Notes under the pieces: model-generated
Told to the model about the DNA's origin: nothing
The model's database searches: none
Seen by the model: only the letters and a program-made list of their open reading frames with translations
Program-made: the position numbers and the translations under genes
Shown here: piece by piece, positions 51,257 to 59,944 of the stretch
How the letters are laid out: the number at the start of each line of letters is the position of its first letter
Position numbering within the stretch: position 1 is the first letter of the stretch
Assembly: GCF_009866655.1 (NCBI RefSeq)
Contig: NZ_CP047420.1
Coordinates: 1,302,001 to 1,366,000 of the forward strand
Length of the DNA stretch: 64,000 bases
Source of the DNA: Rathayibacter sp. VKM Ac-2804
GTDB lineage: Bacteria > Actinomycetota > Actinomycetes > Actinomycetales > Microbacteriaceae
Direction of reading: 5' to 3'

Positions 51257-51393
51257 TCCTGCTGATCGAGTAGCCCGCGCAGAGGGCGTCCCCCTGCTGA
51301 TCGAGTAGTCCGCGCAGCGGGCGTGTCGAGATCCACGCGTCCAGCAGGGGCGGGTCTCGATACGCCGCCTTCGGCGGCTACTCGACCAGCATG
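51257..51393. repeat. Palindromic repeat unit B1 with duplicated left arm
   Basis: The left arm (CTGCTGATCGAGTAG..CGCGCAG) occurs twice, at 51257 and 51294, before a single right arm ending CTACTCGACCAGCATG at 51393. Same family as the 44.2-44.9 kb units. Confidence 0.8.
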
Positions 51394-51423
51394 AATGCCG
51401 CCACCTTCTGCTGATCGTCCCCG

Positions 51424-51551
51424 CATGCTGATCGAGTAGCCCGCGCAGCGGGCGTATCGAGATCCACCAGCGTCAGAGGCCGAGTCTGCAGACTCGCCCT
51501 GCTGATGCCGCGGGGCTCGACACGCCCCTGCGGGGCTGCTCGACCAGCATG
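51424..51551. repeat. Palindromic repeat unit B2
   Basis: 128 nt from CATGCTGATCGAGTAGCCC to GCTGCTCGACCAGCATG, with the GTCTGCAGACTCG core. The B cluster fills most of the 51.19-51.61 kb gap between the VOC and PfkB genes; nothing else is visible there. Confidence 0.85.
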
Positions 51552-51610
51552 TCTGCGCGCGTCTCTTCCCAGTAGATCCCCGTGTCCGGCAGGCGCGGAC
51601 GGAGCGCCCC

Positions 51611-52522
51611 CTACAGTTCCGCGCGGGTCGGGGGGTTCGCGCCCGAGCGGGAGGTGGTGACGCCGGCGACGCGGGCGGCCCAGTGGCCGATCGCGCGCAG
51701 GGACGGCTCGTCGAGGAGCAGGCCGTTCGGGGCGCCGAGGCCCTGGCGGAAGGCCTCGTCGAGGATCGCGCCCATGGCGGAGTCGCCCGCGCCGATGGTG
51801 TCGGCGACGACGATGCGGGCGGCGGGGACCGTGGCCCGGGCGACGGCGGAGGCGAGCAGCAGGCCCTCGCCGCCGCGGGTCACGACGGCGAGCTGGGCGC
51901 CCAGCTCCAGCAGGCGGGTCAGCACCTCGTCGAGCTGCATCGTCGGGTAGAGCCACTCGGCGTCCTCGTCGCTGAGCTTGACGATCTCGCAGGCCGCGGC
52001 GACCCGCTCGAAGCGGGCCAGTGCGTCGTTGTGCTCGCCGACGAGCGCGGGGCGGATGTTCGCGTCGACGCTCGCGGTGACGCCGGCCGGCAGGGCCTCG
52101 AGCAGCTCGACGATCGCGGAGCCCCCCGGCTCGAGGTAGACCGCGATCGAGCCGGTGTGCACGTGGGTCGCGCTCGAGGGATCGGCGGCCGGCGGGTTCC
52201 AGGAGAGGTCGAAGTCGTACTCGGCGGAGCCGTCCTCCTGCAGGCGGGCCCGGGCGGTCGAGGTGCGCTCGGCGTCGCCGTGCAGCACGGTCACGCCGGA
52301 GGCGCCCAGGTGCTCGGCGATGCGCCGACCGCGCTCGTCGTCGGCGATGTCGGTGACGAGGGTCGCCTCGCGGCCCAGCCGGGCGAGAGTCAGGGCGACG
52401 TTCGCGGGCGAGCCGCCCACGTGCTCCGTGCTCGCGCCGTCGCGCTCGACGATGTCGATCAGGGCTTCGCCGATGACCAGGATGCGGGGCGCCGCGCTGT
52501 CGCGGACGTCGGTGGAGGACAT
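51611..52522 (-). CDS. PfkB-family carbohydrate kinase
   Basis: A 303-residue ribokinase-fold enzyme. Signature 1 is GGSPANVALTLARLG; signature 2 is DTIGAGDSAMGAIL with the catalytic Asp; VTRGGEGLLL is the nucleotide region. It resembles fructokinases. It phosphorylates a sugar using ATP; the substrate is not fixed by sequence. CATGAT ends six nt before the ATG, again a leaderless pattern. Confidence 0.92.
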   Translation of the reverse strand: MSSTDVRDSAAPRILVIGEALIDIVERDGASTEHVGGSPANVALTLARLGREATLVTDIADDERGRRIAEHLGASGVTVLHGDAERTSTARARLQEDGSAEYDFDLSWNPPAADPSSATHVHTGSIAVYLEPGGSAIVELLEALPAGVTASVDANIRPALVGEHNDALARFERVAAACEIVKLSDEDAEWLYPTMQLDEVLTRLLELGAQLAVVTRGGEGLLLASAVARATVPAARIVVADTIGAGDSAMGAILDEAFRQGLGAPNGLLLDEPSLRAIGHWAARVAGVTTSRSGANPPTRAEL

Positions 52523-52574
52523 CCCGCCATCATGCCGGTCCGCGCGGCGTCGTCGCGAGACCTCCCGGGCCTCG

Positions 52575-53120
52575 TCAGGCTCCCGTGCCGGAGACGGCCA
52601 GCACCTCGTCGACGGTGGTGAGGGTGATCAGGGGCGCGAACAGCGCCATCGCGTCGAGCGCGCGGGCGTGATCGGCCTCGGAGGCGCCCGCACAGGCGTC
52701 GGTCACGACCCGGACCTGCACGCCGGCGTCGGCCGCGGCGAGCGCCGTCGCGATCACGCAGCAGTCCGTCGAGACGCCGGTGAGGACCAGGGAGCGGGAG
52801 TCGTCGAGGAGCGCCTCGAGCTCGGCGCCCCACTTGCCGAAGGTCGGCGCGGTGATCGTGCGGTGCCCCTCGAAGCCGGGGACGAGCGCGTAGAGCGGAT
52901 CGGCATCGGGCACGAGCGCGAACGGCCACTCGCGGTAGTAGGGGATCCACGCGCCGCTGGGCTCGGCCGGCGCGACGAAGCGGGTGGTGACCACTCGCTC
53001 GGCGAAGTGCGGGAGCAGCCGGGTCGTCCCCTCCGCCGCACGGGTGAACTCCGCCGACGCCCACGGCGAGGACGCGTCGGCGAAGACGTGCTGCAGGTCG
53101 ACGGCGACGAGCAGGCTCAC
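52575..53120 (-). CDS. Isochorismatase-superfamily hydrolase
   Basis: A 181-residue cysteine hydrolase. The triad is visible: Asp in LLVAVDLQHVF, Lys in PTFGKWGAELE and Cys in GVSTDCCVIATA. It is related to nicotinamidase/ureidoacrylate-type amidases. The start is a GTG overlapping the stop of the permease gene, so permease and hydrolase work together, probably on a nucleobase- or nicotinamide-like amide. Confidence 0.9.
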   Translation of the reverse strand: MSLLVAVDLQHVFADASSPWASAEFTRAAEGTTRLLPHFAERVVTTRFVAPAEPSGAWIPYYREWPFALVPDADPLYALVPGFEGHRTITAPTFGKWGAELEALLDDSRSLVLTGVSTDCCVIATALAAADAGVQVRVVTDACAGASEADHARALDAMALFAPLITLTTVDEVLAVSGTGA

Positions 53121-54562
53121 GCGTCGGCCTCCTGGCGACGCACGGCCGAGCGGGAGAGCACGAGCGTGCCGGCGAAGCCGATCACGAGGGCGACCAGCAC
53201 GCCGAGGTTGGCTCCGGCCCACTCGCCGTCGCGTCCGCCGATCGGGCCGAGCAGATAGCCCTCCCACTCGAAACCGGGGGAGTAGTTGACGACGAGGCCC
53301 CAGCCGATCACGGCGCCGATCACCACGAGCAGCACCGGCGCGAGCGAGACGCTGCCGTAGCGGCCGCGCGAGGTGTAGAGCGCCTCCTGGTCGTAGTCGC
53401 GGCGGCGCAGGAGCAGGTCGGCCAGGAAGACGCCGAGCCAGCCCGCGATCGGCACGCCGAGGGTGATCAGGAAGCCCTGGAACGGGCCGAGGAAGTCGCC
53501 GGCGACGAAGACGACGTAGATCGCGCCGAGCACCATCAGCACGCCGTCGATGCCGGCCGCGACCGGCCGCGAGACCTTGAGGCCGGTGCTGAGCAGCGCG
53601 AGCCCCGAGGAGTAGATGTCCATCACGGCACCGCCGATGAGCCCCAGCAGGGCCACGACGATGAAGGGGAGCAGGAACCAGGTCGGCAGGATGCTTGCGA
53701 GCGCGCCGATCGGGTCGGCCGCGATCGCGTCGGACAGCTCCGTCGAGGAGGCGGCGAGCAGCAGGCCGACCACCACGAGCACGACGGGCGCGACGGCGCC
53801 GCCGATCGTGGTCCAGCCGATGACCCCGGCGGTGCCGGCGGTGCGCGGCAGGTAGCGCGAGTAGTCGGCCGCCGCGTTCACCCAGCCCAGCCCGAAGCCG
53901 GTCATCATGAAGACGAGTCCGCCGATCACGGCCCCCGCCGATCCCGAGGGCAGGCTGCCGACGGCGGCGAGGTCGATGCGGTCGAGCACGAGCACGACGT
54001 AGACCACGGTCAGCACGGCGGTCGCGATCGTGATCGCGAGCTGGAGCCGCATGATCAGCCGGAAGCCGGCGATCCCGGCGATCACGATCAGCGCCGCGAC
54101 GACGATCAGCGCGACGACCTTGGTCAGCACGCCGCCGTCCCAGCCGAACTCCTCGAAGACGGTCGCGGTCGCGAGCACGGCGAGGGAGGCGAGCACCGTC
54201 TCCCAGCCCACCGTGAGCAGCCAGGAGATCACCGCGATCAGCCGGTTGCCGTCGACGCCGAAGGACGCGCGGCTGAGCACCATCGTCGGGGCCGAGCCGC
54301 GCTTGCCGGCGACGGCGACGAAGCCGCAGAAGAGGAAGGAGACGACGATGCCGATCACGGCCACCGCGGTCGCCTGCCAGAACGAGAGGCCGAAGCCGAG
54401 CAGGAACGAGCCGTAGCTCAGGCCCAGCACCGAGACGTTGGCCGCGAACCACGGCCAGAACAGGTCGCGGGGGCGGCCGTGCCGCTCCGACTCCTGGATG
54501 GTGTCGAGACCGTTGAGCTCGATGCCGCCGGCGGGGCGGGTGGTCGGTTCGGGAGAGGTCAT
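53117..54562 (-). CDS. NCS1-type purine-cytosine permease
   Basis: A 481-residue membrane transporter with twelve TM helices. Family features are FWPWFAANVSVLGLSYGSFLLGFGLSFWQA near the N-terminus, RGSAPTMVLSRASFGVDGNRL and GLGWVNAAADYSRYLPR. The ATG at 54562 follows a GAGGGA ribosome-binding site; the frame is open further upstream without homology. It imports a nucleobase or related heterocycle by cation symport and is coupled to the isochorismatase-like hydrolase. Confidence 0.92.
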   Translation of the reverse strand: MTSPEPTTRPAGGIELNGLDTIQESERHGRPRDLFWPWFAANVSVLGLSYGSFLLGFGLSFWQATAVAVIGIVVSFLFCGFVAVAGKRGSAPTMVLSRASFGVDGNRLIAVISWLLTVGWETVLASLAVLATATVFEEFGWDGGVLTKVVALIVVAALIVIAGIAGFRLIMRLQLAITIATAVLTVVYVVLVLDRIDLAAVGSLPSGSAGAVIGGLVFMMTGFGLGWVNAAADYSRYLPRTAGTAGVIGWTTIGGAVAPVVLVVVGLLLAASSTELSDAIAADPIGALASILPTWFLLPFIVVALLGLIGGAVMDIYSSGLALLSTGLKVSRPVAAGIDGVLMVLGAIYVVFVAGDFLGPFQGFLITLGVPIAGWLGVFLADLLLRRRDYDQEALYTSRGRYGSVSLAPVLLVVIGAVIGWGLVVNYSPGFEWEGYLLGPIGGRDGEWAGANLGVLVALVIGFAGTLVLSRSAVRRQEADA

Positions 54563-54713
54563 GGCATCCCTCGTTCTCGCGCGGAAGGCCCGGGCGAACG
54601 CCGGATCCTGTCGAATGTAGTGCAGGATCGGCGCCCTATCGCGGCGGCGGAGAAGACCGGTGGACGGCATCGCGCGACCCGCTGCTGGGGAGGAGCTCCC
54701 CGGCCTCCGCCCG

Positions 54714-55124
54714 TCAGTCGTCCGCGCGCTCCAGCAGCCCCCGCAGCGTCTCGAGGTCCGCCGCGACCCGGTCGCAGTCCTCGTCCCATTGCTCGAGCGT
54801 CATCCCGTCGTGCCGGCGGACGGTGAAGGCGACCTCGGCGCCGTCGCCGTTGGCGAGGATCCGGAGCGGGTTGTCGAAGACCCGGCCGCTCTCGGTGATC
54901 ACCCGATGATCCGCCACGCCGTAGGGGTTCCGCGGCGCGAAGACGATCTCGACCCGGCCCATCGGCGAGTCGGCGAACCAGTGGCCGTCCACCTCCTCGA
55001 CGGACGCCTGCGCCAGCCCCGCCGCCCAGAGCGACAGGTTCGAAGGATCGACGACGAAGGAGTACACCTCGTCCGCCGGCGCGTCGATCACGACGCCGAC
55101 CGGGCGCGACTCGTACAGGACCAT
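54714..55124 (-). CDS. SRPBCC-family protein
   Basis: A 136-residue START/Bet v1-like ligand-binding protein: SRPVGVVIDAPADEVYSFVVDPSNLSLWAAGL at the N-terminus and a terminal helix (DEDCDRVAADLETLRGLLER). GGAG lies just upstream. It is one nt downstream of the M20 peptidase and probably in its operon. Ligand unknown. Confidence 0.85.
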   Translation of the reverse strand: MVLYESRPVGVVIDAPADEVYSFVVDPSNLSLWAAGLAQASVEEVDGHWFADSPMGRVEIVFAPRNPYGVADHRVITESGRVFDNPLRILANGDGAEVAFTVRRHDGMTLEQWDEDCDRVAADLETLRGLLERADD

Positions 55125-55125
55125 C

Positions 55126-56322
55126 TCAGTCTCCCTCCGCGGCGAAGCTCGCCACGAGCAGCGCCGCGAGCGCGGTCCGCTCGAGCATCCCCTCGATGCT
55201 CACCGATTCTCCCCGGGCGTGCGCGCCCTCGCCAGGGGCGCCGAGCCCGTCGAGCACGGGGATCCCGAGCGCGGCGATCAGGTTGCCGTCGCTGGCGCCG
55301 CCCACCGCGGTCTCGGTCAGCGGCAGGTCCATCGTCTTCGCCACTCGCTCGGCCCGGCGGTAGAGCGCGCCGACGGCGGCCGTCCGCTCGAAGACGGGCC
55401 GCTGCCACGAACCGCGGACCTCGAACCGGATCCGCGGGTCCGACGCTTCGAGCGCGTTCATCTCGGCCTCCACCCGCGCCGCCTCGGCCGCGCCGCGGAT
55501 CCGCACCTCGAGCTCGAGCCGCACCTTCGCGGTCGTCACGTTCACCCGGCTGCCGCCCTTGACCACGCCGATGTTGACGGTCGTGCCCGCCTCCGGCCGG
55601 GCGATCCCGAGCACCCGAGGGATCAGCGCGCCGAGCTCGTGGATCGCGCTGGCCCCCTTCTCGGGCTCGACGCCCGCGTGCGCCTCGATCCCGACGACGT
55701 CGACGACGAAGTTGCCGATGCCCTTGCGCGCGGTCTTCACCGCGGTGCCGATCGCCCCCTCGAACACGAGCGCCGCCTCCGCCCCGCGGCTCTGGTGCTC
55801 GAGGAAGCTGCGCGAGGCGAGGCTGCCCACCTCCTCGTCCCCGTTCATCACCAGGCGGACGGCCGGGTGGGCCAGGCGGGCGTGCCGCAGCGCGAGCACC
55901 AGCCAGACCATCTGCACGAGGCCGACCTTCATGTCGTAGCTGCCCGGTCCGCTGAGGCGGTCGCCGTCGACGGCGAACGGCCAGCCGCGGGTCGTGCCGA
56001 GCGGCCAGACGGTGTCGTAGTGCCCGACCAGCGCCACGAACGGCCGGGACCCGCGCGGTCCGCGCCCCGCGGCGCTGCCCGGGAAGGTCCAGCTCGAGGC
56101 GCTCGGGCAGTCCTGCTCGCGGAGGTGCTCGGCCTCGCCCGCGTGCCCGAGCCGCTCGCCGACCCAGTGCACGAGGAACGCGTGCAGCTCGTCGAGCGCG
56201 TCCAGCGAGTCGCTCGGGCTCTCCATCATCACGAGGTGCCGGACGTCGTCGAGGATGCGCGCGCGCTGGTCGCGGAGGAAGGTGCGGACGCGGGCGGCGT
56301 CGGCGGCATCGGGGAAGGTCAC
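55126..56322 (-). CDS. M20-family metallopeptidase (CPG2-like)
   Basis: A 398-residue zinc peptidase of the glutamate-carboxypeptidase-like group. Motifs: GHYDTVWP (zinc His and catalytic Asp), GSYDMKVG (bridging Asp), NGDEEVGS (catalytic Glu and zinc Glu), HAGVEPEKGASA in the dimerisation domain, and a C-terminal GEGAHARGE with the last zinc His. It cleaves a C-terminal amino acid or related amide in the cytoplasm. GTG start. Divergent from the ECF sigma gene. Confidence 0.92.
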   Translation of the reverse strand: MTFPDAADAARVRTFLRDQRARILDDVRHLVMMESPSDSLDALDELHAFLVHWVGERLGHAGEAEHLREQDCPSASSWTFPGSAAGRGPRGSRPFVALVGHYDTVWPLGTTRGWPFAVDGDRLSGPGSYDMKVGLVQMVWLVLALRHARLAHPAVRLVMNGDEEVGSLASRSFLEHQSRGAEAALVFEGAIGTAVKTARKGIGNFVVDVVGIEAHAGVEPEKGASAIHELGALIPRVLGIARPEAGTTVNIGVVKGGSRVNVTTAKVRLELEVRIRGAAEAARVEAEMNALEASDPRIRFEVRGSWQRPVFERTAAVGALYRRAERVAKTMDLPLTETAVGGASDGNLIAALGIPVLDGLGAPGEGAHARGESVSIEGMLERTALAALLVASFAAEGD

Positions 56323-56372
56323 CGCTCCGGAGTACCAGAGTGCGGCGCCGCGCGCGAACCGGGAGCCGCGGT

Positions 56373-56397
56373 GAACCGGACGCCGCGCCTCTACGTT
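56373..56397 (+). promoter_or_regulatory. ECF-type autoregulatory promoter
   Basis: GAAC(C) at 56373 and CGTT at 56394-56397 are separated by 17 nt, the classical -35/-10 layout of actinobacterial ECF sigma promoters. It is placed just upstream of the sigma gene, consistent with autoregulation. Confidence 0.65.
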
Positions 56398-56417
56398 GAA
56401 GGAAGGAAGAGGTGGAG

Positions 56418-56927
56418 ATGTCCGAGGATCAGGCCGAGATGCTGCGTGCGCTGCACGACGAGCACTCGGCGGCGCTGTGGCGGTTCGTCCTCCGGCTCAC
56501 GGGCGATCGCCAGCTGGCGGAGGACGTGGTGCAGGAGGCGCTCCTGCGCGCCTGGAAGCACCCGGAGATCCTGGCGCAGGGCGAGGCCGCGGCCCGCTCC
56601 TGGCTCTACACGGTGGCCCGCAACATCGTCATCGACGACCGCAGGAGCGCCCGGCACAACCGCGAGTTCGGCACCGACGAGGTGCCCGAGCGCGCGCACG
56701 GCGACCGCACCGACCAGGTGCTCGACGCCTGGCTGCTCTCCGAGGCGCTGAGCACCCTCAGCCACGACCACCGTGCGGTGATCGTGCACGCGTACTACGG
56801 CGGGCGCACCGTCGGCGAGATCGCCGAGCTGCTGGGCATCGCGCCCGGCACGGTCAAATCGCGGATGCACTACGGAATGCGGGCGCTCAAGCTCGCCCTG
56901 GAGGAGAAAGGCGTGACCGAGCCGTGA
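56418..56927 (+). CDS. ECF sigma-70 factor
   Basis: A 169-residue protein. Region 2 contains LAEDVVQEALLRAWKHPE, and region 4 contains LSHDHRAVIVHAYYGGRTVGEIAELLGIAPGTVKSRMHYGMRAL with a helix-turn-helix. There is no C-terminal extra domain. The ATG is preferred over a GTG two codons earlier because of the GGAAGAGG spacing. It resembles SigK/SigL-type actinobacterial ECF factors. The anti-sigma gene overlaps it by four nt. Confidence 0.94.
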   Translation: MSEDQAEMLRALHDEHSAALWRFVLRLTGDRQLAEDVVQEALLRAWKHPEILAQGEAAARSWLYTVARNIVIDDRRSARHNREFGTDEVPERAHGDRTDQVLDAWLLSEALSTLSHDHRAVIVHAYYGGRTVGEIAELLGIAPGTVKSRMHYGMRALKLALEEKGVTEP

Positions 56928-57712
56928 GCACCGATCCGACCCGCGACGACGCCTTCCGCGACGACGCCTTCCGCGACGACGCCTTCCGCGACTGGGACGC
57001 GGCGTACCTCCTCGGCGCGCTCGCGCCCGCCGACCGCCGCGCCTACGAGCAGCACCTGCGCAGCTGCCCCGGCTGCCGCGAGGCGCTCGGCGAGTTCGTC
57101 GCGATCCCCGGCCTGCTCGCCCACCTGCCGAAGGAGGACGCGCTCGGCCTGCTCGAGACGGAGCAGCGCGCCGAGGAGTCCGCTCCGCCCGCCCTGCTCC
57201 CGCGGCTCGCCCGCGCCACCGATGCCGTGCGCCGCCGCACCCGGTTCCGGATCGCGGGGCTCGTGCTCGCCGCCGCCGGAGTATCGGCCGCCGCGGCCGT
57301 CGCCCTCCCGCTCGTCGTCGGCGCACCGCCCGCGGTCGTCGAGAACACGGTGGCGCTCGCCGCGGCGCCCGGCGTGCCGGTCGAGGCGTCGGTCCGGTTC
57401 GTGCCGGAGCAGTGGGGCACGCGGATCGAGATGGACTGCAGCTGGGGGGACGGCGGCCAGGAGGACGCAGGCCAGGATCCGGCCGGCGGCACGTCGCCCG
57501 CCGGCAGCGCGTCCGTCGGCACCGCGTCCGTGGGGTACGTCATGTACGTGACCGACACCGCCGGGTCCTCGGAGGCGATCGGCTCGTGGACGAGCACGCC
57601 CGGCTCGACAGTGGAGCCGAGCCTGTCGACCGGCCTTCCGCTCGCCGAGATCGCCTCGGTCGAGGTGCGTCTCCAGGGCTCCGACCAGGTCGTCCTCACC
57701 GGCAGCCCCTGA
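56924..57712 (+). CDS. Membrane anti-sigma factor (RskA-like)
   Basis: A 262-residue protein. It starts at GTG overlapping the sigma stop. The zinc-type anti-sigma motif HLRSCPGC (about 45-52) is cytoplasmic; one TM helix (IAGLVLAAAGVSAAAAVALPLVVG, about 106-130) follows, then an extracytoplasmic C-terminal domain with SVRFVPEQWGTRIEMDCSW typical of RskA. It binds the sigma factor until released, normally by proteolysis. The N-terminus has three tandem DDAFR repeats from a 15-bp DNA repeat (56945-56989). Confidence 0.92.
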   Translation: MSTDPTRDDAFRDDAFRDDAFRDWDAAYLLGALAPADRRAYEQHLRSCPGCREALGEFVAIPGLLAHLPKEDALGLLETEQRAEESAPPALLPRLARATDAVRRRTRFRIAGLVLAAAGVSAAAAVALPLVVGAPPAVVENTVALAAAPGVPVEASVRFVPEQWGTRIEMDCSWGDGGQEDAGQDPAGGTSPAGSASVGTASVGYVMYVTDTAGSSEAIGSWTSTPGSTVEPSLSTGLPLAEIASVEVRLQGSDQVVLTGSP

Positions 57713-57765
57713 CGCGGGGTCCGGTGCCGACCCCGATCTCCCAGGTGCGGGGCCACTGGACTGAG

Positions 57766-57771
57766 TAGCTT
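57766..57771 (+). promoter_or_regulatory. -10 of the DedA gene inside a small palindrome
   Basis: TAGCTT ends seven nt before the ATG at 57779 (leaderless pattern) and lies within the inverted repeat ACTGAG...CTCAGT (57760-57777), which could be an operator. Confidence 0.45.
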
Positions 57772-57778
57772 CTCAGTC

Positions 57779-58486
57779 ATGACGATCGCGACCCTCGCCC
57801 TCGCCCCTGCCTCCGTGACGGCGGCCTCCTCCACCGACAGCATCGACGAGCTCTCCGGTCTCGTCGGCGTCGCCGCCCGCGTGATCGCGGCGCTCGGCGA
57901 GGCCGGTGTCGGACTGCTGACCCTGATCGAGACGGTCTTCCCGCCGATCCCGAGCGAGCTGGTCCTGCCGCTGGCGGGCTTCCTGGCGCAGCAGGGCCGG
58001 ATGAACCTGGTCCTCGTCGTGATCACGGCGACCCTCGGCGCCTACCTCGGCGGGCTGGTCCTCTACTGGCTCGGCTTCCGCATCGGCACGGAGCGCTCGA
58101 TCCGGCTGCTCTCGAAGCTGCCGCTCGTCGACCGCGAGGACTTCGAGAAGGCCGTCGGCTGGTTCCGCCGGCACGGCACCTGGGCGGTCCTCTTCGGCCG
58201 GCTGATCCCCGGGGTCCGGAGTCTGATCTCGCTGCCCGCGGGGGCCGAGCGGATGAACCTGCTGCTGTTCTCCGGGCTGACGATCCTCGGCTCCGGCGTC
58301 TGGAACGGCCTGCTGATCGGCCTCGGCGCGGCTCTCGGCACGCAGTACGAGCTCGTCGACCAGTACGCGGGCGTGCTCGACGCGATCATCTACGGCGCGA
58401 TCGGCGTGGTCGTGCTGCTGCTCGTGATCCGCAGCATCCGCCGGCACCGCGCCGCCCGCGGCACCGGCGCGCGTCGCCGGCACTGA
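57779..58486 (+). CDS. DedA-family membrane protein
   Basis: A 235-residue protein with the DedA/SNARE-associated domain: VFPPIPSELVLPLAGFLAQQG, then the LGAYLGGLVLYWLG glycine-rich helix and FGRLIPGVRSLISLPAGAERMN with the conserved Arg/Pro. About five TM segments. Family members are membrane-lipid flippases or transporters supporting envelope homeostasis. Basic C-terminus. Confidence 0.92.
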   Translation: MTIATLALAPASVTAASSTDSIDELSGLVGVAARVIAALGEAGVGLLTLIETVFPPIPSELVLPLAGFLAQQGRMNLVLVVITATLGAYLGGLVLYWLGFRIGTERSIRLLSKLPLVDREDFEKAVGWFRRHGTWAVLFGRLIPGVRSLISLPAGAERMNLLLFSGLTILGSGVWNGLLIGLGAALGTQYELVDQYAGVLDAIIYGAIGVVVLLLVIRSIRRHRAARGTGARRRH

Positions 58487-58609
58487 TCCCGGACGGGGTC
58501 GGAGGGTAGCGCGCGCTCGCGTCGAGCGCGACGCCCCCCGTGTCCCGACCGCTGCGGCGCGGATGTGCCCTAGCGTTCGAGGGGTCAGCCCCCGACGCGA
58601 AGGAACGCC

Positions 58610-59203
58610 ATGCCCGAGAACACCGTCGAGAACGGCGCCGCCACTCCCTCTCCCGCTCTCTCCCGCACCGCTGTCGAGCGCAGCTGGATCATCGGCGTCT
58701 CGCTGATCGCCATCGCGCTCGGCGTGATCGCGGTGCTGATCCCGGGCCCGACCCTGCTCACCGTCGCGATCGTCTTCGGCATCCACCTGATCGCCGCAGG
58801 CGTGTTCCGCCTCCTGCTGGCGTTCACGGCCACGCGCCTGCAGACGCGGGTGCGCTGGCTCGCCGGGCTCCTCGGCGCGCTGATCCTGGTCGCGGGCATC
58901 CTCTGCCTGTCGAACCCGTTCGAGTCGCTGAGCATCCTCGGCCTCGTGATCGGCCTGGGCTGGATCCTCGACGGCGTCTCGAGCATCACCAGCGGGCGCA
59001 CCGTCGCCGGGCCGTCCTGGCTGCCGATCGCCGCGGGCATCGCCTCGGTGATCGCCGGCGTCCTCACGATCATCATGCCGGTGCTCGCGCTGTCCGCCTT
59101 CGTGACCGTCGCGGCGATCCTGCTGATCGTCGTCGGCGTCTCCGGCCTGCTGCTGCTGCCGGGCCGTACGAAGCCGACGCAGGAGAGCGCCGCGACGCAC
59201 TAG
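58610..59203 (+). CDS. HdeD/DUF308-family membrane protein
   Basis: A 197-residue protein with six hydrophobic helices arranged as repeated pairs (ALGVIAVLIPGPTLLTVAIVFGIHLIAAGVFRLLLAF; LGALILVAGILCLSNPFESL; AGIASVIAGVLTIIMPVLAL), typical of the HdeD acid-resistance family. AAGGA precedes the ATG. Role beyond membrane stress unknown. Confidence 0.9.
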   Translation: MPENTVENGAATPSPALSRTAVERSWIIGVSLIAIALGVIAVLIPGPTLLTVAIVFGIHLIAAGVFRLLLAFTATRLQTRVRWLAGLLGALILVAGILCLSNPFESLSILGLVIGLGWILDGVSSITSGRTVAGPSWLPIAAGIASVIAGVLTIIMPVLALSAFVTVAAILLIVVGVSGLLLLPGRTKPTQESAATH

Positions 59204-59880
59204 GCGCCGGGCCAGAGACCGAGCATCGGCACCGTGATCGCGTAGGCGAACCAGGAGAGCGGTGCGAGGATCCAGGTCGCGAGGATCCGCCGACGGCCGT
59301 CCGCATGCGCGAGCACCACGGCCACCTCGGAGCGCGCGATCCGCGGCGAGTAGAGCAGCGGTGCGTTCACCACGATCGACAGCAGCGCGCCGAGGAGCAC
59401 GGGCCCGCCGGCGAGGACGGCGATCCCCGGCACGATCTGCAGGGCGAGCGCCAGGGCGGCGACCAGCCAGATCGCGAGCAGGGTGACGGCGCTCGCCCTG
59501 GTCGCCCGCTGAGCGAGGCTCCGGCCGGAGGCGATCACCGGGTCGAGCGGCTCGGCGCGGTCCCGGCGCACGGCCGGCACGGCGCTGATCCGGAGCACGG
59601 CGGCGACGGCGAGCGCCAGCACCGCGTAGGGCAGCCCCGCCCGCGACAGCGCCAGCGGCAGCCAGGGCGTGCCGAGGAAGAGGACGGCGCCGAGGAGCGA
59701 GCCGGCCACCAGCAGGACCACCGGCACGACGACGGCGAGGCTGAACGGGAACCGCGGGGGACCGTCGAGCCCCGGGCGGAGGTGCTCCCGGCCCGCATGG
59801 CTGTTCGGGCGCTCGCCGGTCGCCTGCGGGGCGTCCGCGTCGTTCCCGTCGTCCCCGATCCCCGTGCTCTCCGCCCCCAT
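59200..59880 (-). CDS. Membrane protein of unknown function
   Basis: A 226-residue protein with a charged N-terminus (about 1-42) and five or so TM helices. It overlaps the stop of the convergent HdeD-like gene. TAGGGT (59888-59893, minus) ends seven nt before the ATG. No family recognised. Confidence 0.75.
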   Translation of the reverse strand: MGAESTGIGDDGNDADAPQATGERPNSHAGREHLRPGLDGPPRFPFSLAVVVPVVLLVAGSLLGAVLFLGTPWLPLALSRAGLPYAVLALAVAAVLRISAVPAVRRDRAEPLDPVIASGRSLAQRATRASAVTLLAIWLVAALALALQIVPGIAVLAGGPVLLGALLSIVVNAPLLYSPRIARSEVAVVLAHADGRRRILATWILAPLSWFAYAITVPMLGLWPGA

Positions 59881-59944
59881 GCCGTCGACCCTAGTCCGGG
59901 CCCCGCGCCGCTGCGCCGTTGCGGACCCGTGGCACGATGGCGCC

